This document shows, in pieces, positions 59,035-64,000 of a DNA stretch of 64,000 nucleotides. A program made the position numbers and the translations under genes. The stretch spans positions 1,054,501 through 1,118,500 of the forward strand of contig NZ_WUQX01000001.1 in the NCBI RefSeq assembly GCF_009830285.1, given 5' to 3'. The notes below the pieces were generated by a model that saw only the letters and a program-made list of their open reading frames with translations, was not told the DNA's origin and did no database searches. Positions within the stretch are counted from its first letter, which is position 1. The number at the start of each line of letters is the position of its first letter. Origin of the DNA: Sporofaciens musculi (GTDB lineage: Bacteria; Bacillota; Clostridia; Lachnospirales; Lachnospiraceae).

Positions 59035-60063
59035 ATGTGCGAAAAAGAAGATGTATTAATTCTGGCCATTGAAAGCTCCTGTGACGAGACGGCGGCGGCA
59101 GTCGTCAGGAACGGACGTGAAGTGAAATCGAATATCATATCTTCCCAGATTGCCCTTCACACTCTTTATGGGGGTGTTGTTCCGGAGATTGCATCCAGGA
59201 AACACATCGAGAAGATTAACCAGGTGATTGAATCTGCTCTTTTGGAGGCAGAGGTTACGCTTGAGGACATAGACGCGGTTGGAGTCACCTACGGGCCAGG
59301 GCTTGTGGGAGCCCTTTTGGTGGGGGTTGCGGAGGCGAAGGCCATTGCTTATGGGGCAAAAAAACCTTTAATCGGAGTCCACCATATTGAGGGGCATATT
59401 GCGGCAAATTTTATCGAGCATCCCAAGTTAGAGCCGCCCTTCTTTTGTCTGGTGGTGTCCGGAGGCCATACCCATCTTGTGCGGGTGAAGGATTATGGGC
59501 AATTTGATATTATCGGGCGAACAAGAGACGATGCTGCCGGAGAAGCATTTGACAAGGTGGCGCGGGCTATTGGGCTTGGATATCCCGGCGGACCGAAGAT
59601 TGACAAAGTGGCAAAGGAAGGGAATCCTAAGGCGATTACATTTCCAAACGCCCATGTGGCGGACGCGCCTTATGATTTCAGCTTCAGCGGGGTGAAGTCA
59701 GCAGTATTAAACTATATCAACGGATGCCAAATGAAGGAAGAAGAATACAGCCAGGCTGACGTGGCGGCGTCATTTCAGAAGGCAGTTACAGACGCTTTGG
59801 TGGAACGTGCAATGCATGCCGTGGAGGAGTACCATGTGAAGCAGTTTGCAATCGCAGGGGGAGTTGCGTCCAACAGCGCCCTTCGATTGGCAATGAAAGA
59901 GGCGTGTGATAAGAAAGGGGTAGAGTTCTATTATCCGTCGCCGGTTTATTGTACAGATAATGCGGCCATGATCGGCGCTGCCGCTTATTATGAATATATC
60001 AATGGCACGAGGCACGGTTGGGATTTGAACGCTGTTCCGAATCTGAAGCTGGGGGAGAGATAG
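59035..60063 (+). CDS. tsaD: tRNA t6A synthesis catalytic subunit TsaD
   Basis: A 342-residue ASKHA-fold protein that transfers threonylcarbamoyl to A37 of tRNA. The metal motif [11 protein letters not shown] (about 113-123) and [12 protein letters not shown] are diagnostic. Together with tsaE and tsaB it supplies three of the t6A proteins. TsaC is not in the window. AGAGGACAT precedes the ATG, and the stop abuts the ispD start. Confidence 0.96.
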   Translation: MCEKEDVLILAIESSCDETAAAVVRNGREVKSNIISSQIALHTLYGGVVPEIASRKHIEKINQVIESALLEAEVTLEDIDAVGVTYGPGLVGALLVGVAEAKAIAYGAKKPLIGVHHIEGHIAANFIEHPKLEPPFFCLVVSGGHTHLVRVKDYGQFDIIGRTRDDAAGEAFDKVARAIGLGYPGGPKIDKVAKEGNPKAITFPNAHVADAPYDFSFSGVKSAVLNYINGCQMKEEEYSQADVAASFQKAVTDALVERAMHAVEEYHVKQFAIAGGVASNSALRLAMKEACDKKGVEFYYPSPVYCTDNAAMIGAAAYYEYINGTRHGWDLNAVPNLKLGER

Positions 60064-60774
60064 ATGGTGACAACGAAAGATAAAAAGCGATGCGTTGCGG
60101 TGGTGCTTGCGGCGGGGCAGGGAAAACGGATGGGAACCACTGTCCAGAAGCAGTACATTGAGCTTAACGGGAAACCATTGATTTATTATGCGTTAAGGAC
60201 GTTTCAGGAATCGGATATCATCGACGAGATGGTGCTTGTGGTGGGAAAGGGGCAGATATCTTATGCTGAACATGAGATTGTAGAGAAGTATGGTTTTTCA
60301 AAAGTTAGAGCGATTGTTGAGGGCGGTAAGGAACGCTATGATTCTGTGTGGCAGGGCTTGAAGGCTGTGGCTTCGGACGAGGAGGCTTACTACATATTTA
60401 TCCATGACGGGGCCCGTCCCTTTGTGGACAATGGAATCCTTAAGCGGGGATATGAGACGGTGAAACGGTTTCGGGCATGTGTTGCGGGGATGCCCAGTAA
60501 GGATACAATCAAGGTGGTGGATGATGAAGGCTTTGCGGTTAATACGCCAGACCGCAAATATGTGTGGGTGATTCAGACGCCCCAGGTTTTCGAGAAGACT
60601 TTGATTGTGGAGGCATATTCTCGGCTGATGGAGGGTGAGCATCGGGATGTGACGGATGACGCTATGGCGGTAGAACGGATGATGAAGGTTCCGGTGAAGA
60701 TGTTTGAAGGCTCCTATCAGAATGTAAAGATTACGACGCCGGAGGATTTGGAGATTGCGGAGGTATTACTATGA
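60064..60774 (+). CDS. ispD: 2-C-methyl-D-erythritol 4-phosphate cytidylyltransferase
   Basis: A 236-residue enzyme of the non-mevalonate isoprenoid pathway that makes CDP-methylerythritol. The nucleotide motif is VLAAGQGKRMG, followed by QKQYIELNGKPL, and the family segment HDGARPFVDNG is intact. The ATG follows directly after the tsaD stop. The C-terminus overlaps the next acetyltransferase gene by 4 nt. Confidence 0.95.
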   Translation: MVTTKDKKRCVAVVLAAGQGKRMGTTVQKQYIELNGKPLIYYALRTFQESDIIDEMVLVVGKGQISYAEHEIVEKYGFSKVRAIVEGGKERYDSVWQGLKAVASDEEAYYIFIHDGARPFVDNGILKRGYETVKRFRACVAGMPSKDTIKVVDDEGFAVNTPDRKYVWVIQTPQVFEKTLIVEAYSRLMEGEHRDVTDDAMAVERMMKVPVKMFEGSYQNVKITTPEDLEIAEVLL

Positions 60775-61271
60775 AGATTGAATTAAGAGAATGGTCAATG
60801 GATGACAAGGAAAGTATGGCAAATATATGCAATAGTGTGGAGAGGGATTATCTCTCTAACAGGCTTCCCTGTCCCTACACAATAGAAGATGCTAAGTGGT
60901 GGCTGAATATGGCGTCTAAGCAGGAGGGAAAAGAGGGAGTTTTTCGCTCGATTATGGCGGATGGAGAGATTGTGGGTAATATTTCTGTGGAGAAGAAATC
61001 GGATGTCTATGAAAAAGATGGAGAGATTGGATATTTTCTCGCGACTGAGAGCTGGTCGAAAGGCATTATGACGGAGGCGGTGAGGCAGATTTGTGAGATT
61101 GCGTTTGAGAAGCTTGACATTATCCGGATCACCGGTCTTATCTATGAGCCGAATGTGGCCTCACGCAGAGTTTTGGAGAAGAATGGATTTGAGCTGGAAG
61201 GGGTTATGAAGCGGGCGGTTGTAAAGGGTGAGAAGGTGTATGACCTCTGTATATATGGGAAGTTAAAGTGA
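60771..61271 (+). CDS. GNAT-family acetyltransferase (RimJ/RimL-like)
   Basis: A 166-residue acetyltransferase. The segment IGYFLATESWSKGIMTEAVRQICE holds the acetyl-CoA motif, and GLIYEPNVASRRVLEKNGFELEGVMKRA is the family's C-terminal half. It overlaps ispD by 4 nt and ends the housekeeping run. The substrate is unknown. Confidence 0.87.
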   Translation: MKIELREWSMDDKESMANICNSVERDYLSNRLPCPYTIEDAKWWLNMASKQEGKEGVFRSIMADGEIVGNISVEKKSDVYEKDGEIGYFLATESWSKGIMTEAVRQICEIAFEKLDIIRITGLIYEPNVASRRVLEKNGFELEGVMKRAVVKGEKVYDLCIYGKLK

Positions 61272-61465
61272 TAAAATATACGGGATGGAATATTTGTGAA
61301 AGGTGAAAATATTAAGGTGAAAGTATTTTGCCAGACAATTAAATAGCTGGCTGCATAAATATGTATATAAACGGGTATACAATAATAACGTTGGCTGGAC
61401 ATTGCGTAAGGAGTATGAAAATGGCAGAGTCCGAACGGAGAAAGAGTTTAAGGAGGTTTTGAACA

Positions 61466-61691
61466 ATGTGTTATCTGATTGCCAAGAGATTTGATGATAT
61501 AGGATGCCTTGCGTTGCAAACTTCTCATGGTCACGAATTGGTAGAGTTGAAAAAAATTGTTGGCTGGAATAGGCGTCGATAAGATACAGTTGGTTACCAT
61601 AAGCCGTCCGTCAGCGTATGGAGAATATGAGCCGTATCGTTTTGTAGATTCAGAACAAGAATTTGAACAGGAGCTTATGAAGTTGAAGTAA
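61466..61691 (+). pseudogene. Frameshifted small protein gene (MCYLIAKRFD family)
   Basis: ATG 61466 has AAGGAGG 10 nt upstream and reads MCYLIAKRFDDIGCLALQTS, then continues to LKKIVGWNRRR and a stop at 61579-61581. The +1-shifted frame then gives GVDKIQLVTISRPSAYGEYE and continues to LMKLK, stopping at TAA 61689-61691. Together they look like one small conserved Lachnospiraceae protein of about 75 residues, split by a frameshift near 61565. A sequencing error or programmed shift is also possible. The gap before it (61272-61465) shows only a short fragment RKEYENGRVRTEKEFKEV in one frame. Confidence 0.6.
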
Positions 61692-61698
61692 ATATGAT

Positions 61699-63057
61699 AT
61701 GCATACAAAAGATAAAGATATTTTAGCAATGATAAATATTGTCTGTGAGGATATCACAAAGTTTGTTAAAAGAGAGAATATTGATACGATTGTCAATCCT
61801 GCAAAGCCGACGCTCATGGGCGGGGACGAACCCAGTGTTGATTATGAGATACATAAAGCAATTAATCAAAATTTGAAAAAGAAGAAATTCAAAGATAAGA
61901 TTAGACAAGAAGTTGATGGAAAAAATAAATGGGGCGAAGATGTAATCCGATGCGAACGGGGAAAAGTAGTTGTTACAAAAGGATATTCCCTATGTAAAAC
62001 AGTATTTCATGTGGTCGGTCCTAAATTTGACGGTGACAGAAAAAATAATAAAATTTTCTGTACAAGCTCATGTGTACAGAAGCTGGAAGCCTGTTACCGT
62101 GAAATCATAAAAGAGATAAAGAGCCGGCAGGGGATTGAGAAAGTTGCAATTCCTATTATTGGTGCAGGCAATTATGAGATACCCTATGAGGTGGCGGTAA
62201 GGGTAGCGTTAGCTACGGTAGCGAATGAGCTGGTGGATTGGAAGAACAGAGATAGGGAATTTTTTGATTTTTCTGCGTTGAAAAAGATATATTTTTGTAT
62301 CTATCATAGGGGGCGGGATACGAGACAGGTTTATTATGACAAGGCAACAGAGATTTGGAACGAATATCGTAAGATTATCAAATGTAATAATAAGGTTGTC
62401 TATCAGACTACCACGCAGGCACATTTCAGCTATTTGCTAGAGATAAAAGAACATGATGGGGAGAGAGGATATTTTGCAGTTGCAAGGAGTATACGGTTGG
62501 TGCTTCTTGTTATTCGGATATTATTTATACCTGTGTTGTTATTCAAAGATATACTGGGCGGTTATAATTGGCACAAAAGACGTGTGGTTGTGGAGATAAC
62601 AGCTCTGCTGAAATTAGGATTTCCGGTTATAATCTATTTCGGGATTCGGCAGAATGGGTTGAGTGTGGAGTGTGAAAGGATCATTACAATCATTACAGCA
62701 GGTGTCATATATCTTATGCTTGATACGATTACTTATTTAGTGCTGTTGATTGTACTTTCGGATATACAGAGACCCTCGGCAAATGTAATCCGTTCCATGA
62801 TTTTCCTTTTGATAAATTATCTGGAAGTGTCTTTCGATATAGGGGCTATATTTTATATTTGGAATTTGGGCAGAATAGATTTTTGGACGGCAATACAGTT
62901 CGGAATTATGCCTGATTTCTTAAGTGACAGCGGTATTGCCGACCTTGTATTATACAGACCTTTATTGTATGTGAATAACGGCATAAAATTTTTCTTTATG
63001 ACATTGGCGTTCGGATATTTTGCGAATCATTTAAGGCAGAGAGAGTTTTTAAGTTAG
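61699..63057 (+). CDS. Macro-domain protein fused to a membrane domain
   Basis: A 452-residue protein. Residues about 11-205 are a macro domain (ADP-ribose-binding fold): DITKFVKRENIDTIVNPAKP, GGDEPSVDYEIH, a TKGYSLCKTVFHVVGP strand and IPIIGAGNYEIPYEV. The usual VNAAN reads VNPAK, and the GGGV loop is GGDEPSV, so binding may differ. Residues about 265-450 have roughly five hydrophobic segments. Macro domains joined to membrane segments are known effectors in type II Thoeris phage defence, where a TIR enzyme makes the signal, but no TIR gene is seen here. ATG 61699 lies 7 nt after the preceding stop and lacks a good site. ATG 61729 fits the domain start. Confidence 0.78.
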   Translation: MHTKDKDILAMINIVCEDITKFVKRENIDTIVNPAKPTLMGGDEPSVDYEIHKAINQNLKKKKFKDKIRQEVDGKNKWGEDVIRCERGKVVVTKGYSLCKTVFHVVGPKFDGDRKNNKIFCTSSCVQKLEACYREIIKEIKSRQGIEKVAIPIIGAGNYEIPYEVAVRVALATVANELVDWKNRDREFFDFSALKKIYFCIYHRGRDTRQVYYDKATEIWNEYRKIIKCNNKVVYQTTTQAHFSYLLEIKEHDGERGYFAVARSIRLVLLVIRILFIPVLLFKDILGGYNWHKRRVVVEITALLKLGFPVIIYFGIRQNGLSVECERIITIITAGVIYLMLDTITYLVLLIVLSDIQRPSANVIRSMIFLLINYLEVSFDIGAIFYIWNLGRIDFWTAIQFGIMPDFLSDSGIADLVLYRPLLYVNNGIKFFFMTLAFGYFANHLRQREFLS

Positions 63058-63074
63058 CAGATTATGAAGCAGTG

Positions 63075-63122
63075 AAGTAGGGGCTGTCCTTTTAAGTAGT
63101 ATCTTAGGGGCAGCCCTTACTT
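63075..63122. terminator. Bidirectional terminator after the macro-domain gene
   Basis: The stem AAGTAGGGGCTGTCC (63075-63089) pairs with GGGGCAGCCCTTACTT (63107-63122), allowing a few mismatches. T-rich sequence lies on the right and A-rich sequence on the left. Confidence 0.75.
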
Positions 63123-63178
63123 TATGGTGAGAGATTCTCGGTTTTTGGTTTTTCTTTACTACGGGTATTGGCACAGGC

Positions 63179-63886
63179 TTACCGTACCAGAAACTTTCGG
63201 ATTAGGCAGCTTATGATACCAGCGATACATAAGGGCAGCAAAGTGGTATGTATCGAGCCATAGACATTAAGCGCCCCCTGTACCCCCTGAAGAAAAGCCG
63301 GAGAAGACGGTATCAGCCCGCAAAGCAGATAGGACAGGAAGGCGCCGGCATAGATAAAGATGAATGAAAACAGTCCTTTCCCTGTGTCCAGCCGGCGGTC
63401 CTTGTGGTCGCTTTTTTTGCTTCCTGTCAGTATTACCAGGAAGGAAAAGAATTCAAACAACAGCAGGAACAGGGCGATTCCGGTGTATGCGGCAAGCACA
63501 TAATTCTTTTCAATAAAGGCGCGGAATACGTCGCCGTAAGCGGCGTGATGCTTCCAGAAATTCTCTGCCAACACATAAAAGATTACAGCAGTCAGGATAA
63601 GCGTAGCTGTGCGAAGCAATAGGTTCACAAGCTTATAAACGAGCTTGCCACCTGTTTTTACGGTTTTGGCGGCAGGGGAAACCAGATTCGGCGCTTTACG
63701 CCGTTTCTTTTTCCTGTTTTTTCCTTTATTATTTCTATTTTCATCTAATTCTGACAGCGTGGACAGAACATCCTCGTAATCGTCGTCATCATCATCCGCC
63801 GCATCTCGCAGAAGGTCGGAATAATCTTCTTGGTAAATGACTTCAAAATCGTCGTCAAAGATGTCTTTGGTTTTATTTATACTCAT
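63179..63886 (-). CDS. Acidic-N-terminus membrane protein of unknown function
   Basis: A 235-residue protein. The first 70 residues are soluble and strongly acidic (DDDFEVIYQEDYSDLL, then AADDDDDDYED), followed by a basic patch KNRKKKRRKAPN. The rest holds four hydrophobic helices. ATG 63886 follows GGAGGG, and a frame to 63955 is rejected. I do not recognise the family. It could be a scaffold or division-linked protein, but nothing here proves this. Confidence 0.65.
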   Translation of the reverse strand: MSINKTKDIFDDDFEVIYQEDYSDLLRDAADDDDDDYEDVLSTLSELDENRNNKGKNRKKKRRKAPNLVSPAAKTVKTGGKLVYKLVNLLLRTATLILTAVIFYVLAENFWKHHAAYGDVFRAFIEKNYVLAAYTGIALFLLLFEFFSFLVILTGSKKSDHKDRRLDTGKGLFSFIFIYAGAFLSYLLCGLIPSSPAFLQGVQGALNVYGSIHTTLLPLCIAGIISCLIRKFLVR

Positions 63887-64000
63887 ATAAAATCCCTCCT
63901 TATAAAACGTTTTTTTATTGTAGTATGATTTATTCAAATACTCAATACATATCACAGAAAGTTCACGAAGATATAAGGTTTTCTTTAGATTATAAAAGAA

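Noticed and set aside
61699..63057. Complete Thoeris system
   Set aside because: No TIR-domain gene is found in the window, and the domain order is reversed, so only an orphan effector can be proposed.
1..64000. CRISPR array, rRNA or tRNA genes
   Set aside because: I saw no regularly spaced repeats, no rRNA-like sequence and no convincing cloverleaf with a T-loop GGTTCGA pattern. A tRNAscan run would confirm.

Overview
The window looks like a chromosomal segment of a gut-type Lachnospiraceae (Firmicutes, Clostridia) genome. The basis is indirect: strong AGGAGG ribosome-binding sites, sigma-A promoters of the TTGACA-17-TATAAT type, Gram-positive lipoprotein and sortase signals, and gene families typical of that group (TetM-like GTPase with a C-terminal NYN domain, YesL/DUF624, DUF1703-type ATPase remnant, MCYL-type small protein). 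No rRNA, tRNA or CRISPR array was recognised.

Layout. 0.3-9.9 kb: a large sortase-anchored CAP-domain protein, a VanZ-like protein, a TetM-like GTPase fused to a Rae1/YacP-like NYN nuclease domain, a 144-bp inverted-repeat element, a 31-residue peptide with 14 Met/Cys residues followed by an intrinsic terminator, and a methionine ABC transporter (metN-metI-metQ). 10.0-14.6 kb: carB alone on the minus strand with a structured upstream region, then nth. 14.7-42.4 kb: a sugar-alcohol catabolic supercluster of about 28 kb. It holds two tandem ROK regulators, three types of zinc polyol dehydrogenase (four genes), an SDR, a ribose-type ABC transporter, an EryI/RpiB-like isomerase, an UlaE-like 3-epimerase, an L-xylulokinase-like kinase, a second ABC transporter (binding protein, two permeases, two different ATPases), DhaK and DhaL, and a SorC-type regulator followed by an FGGY kinase, a D-2-hydroxyacid dehydrogenase and a class II aldolase. 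The likely logic is import of polyols, oxidation to ketoses, phosphorylation, and isomerisation or aldol cleavage into the pentose-phosphate pathway and glycolysis. The substrates themselves cannot be read from the sequence.

42.5-47.6 kb (minus strand): aminopeptidase P, bacteriohemerythrin, then a phospholipid-turnover set (PAP2, glycerophosphodiesterase, diacylglycerol-kinase family) and a TetR regulator with two identical palindromes upstream. 47.9-51.0 kb: tex and a YitT-family protein. 51.0-54.7 kb: a stretch that reads as accessory DNA, with a candidate 310-nt non-coding RNA, a decayed ATPase gene, a nucleotidyltransferase-like protein, a divergent sugar-phosphate cyclase (AroB-like) overlapping an SDR, and a glyoxalase-fold protein. 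A second 144-bp element with an 8-bp direct repeat at its borders follows. 55.0-61.3 kb: a housekeeping run (tsaE, tsaB, threonine-aldolase-like, rimI, zinc-ribbon protein, rnz, tsaD, ispD, GNAT). 61.4-63.9 kb: a frameshifted small gene, a macro-domain/membrane fusion protein and an acidic membrane protein.

The most interesting points are the Met/Cys-rich peptide plus terminator before metNIQ, the pair of structured MITE-like elements, the GTPase-nuclease fusion, the macro-domain membrane protein, the candidate RNAs near 13.4 and 51.2-51.5 kb, and the AroB-like/SDR pair.
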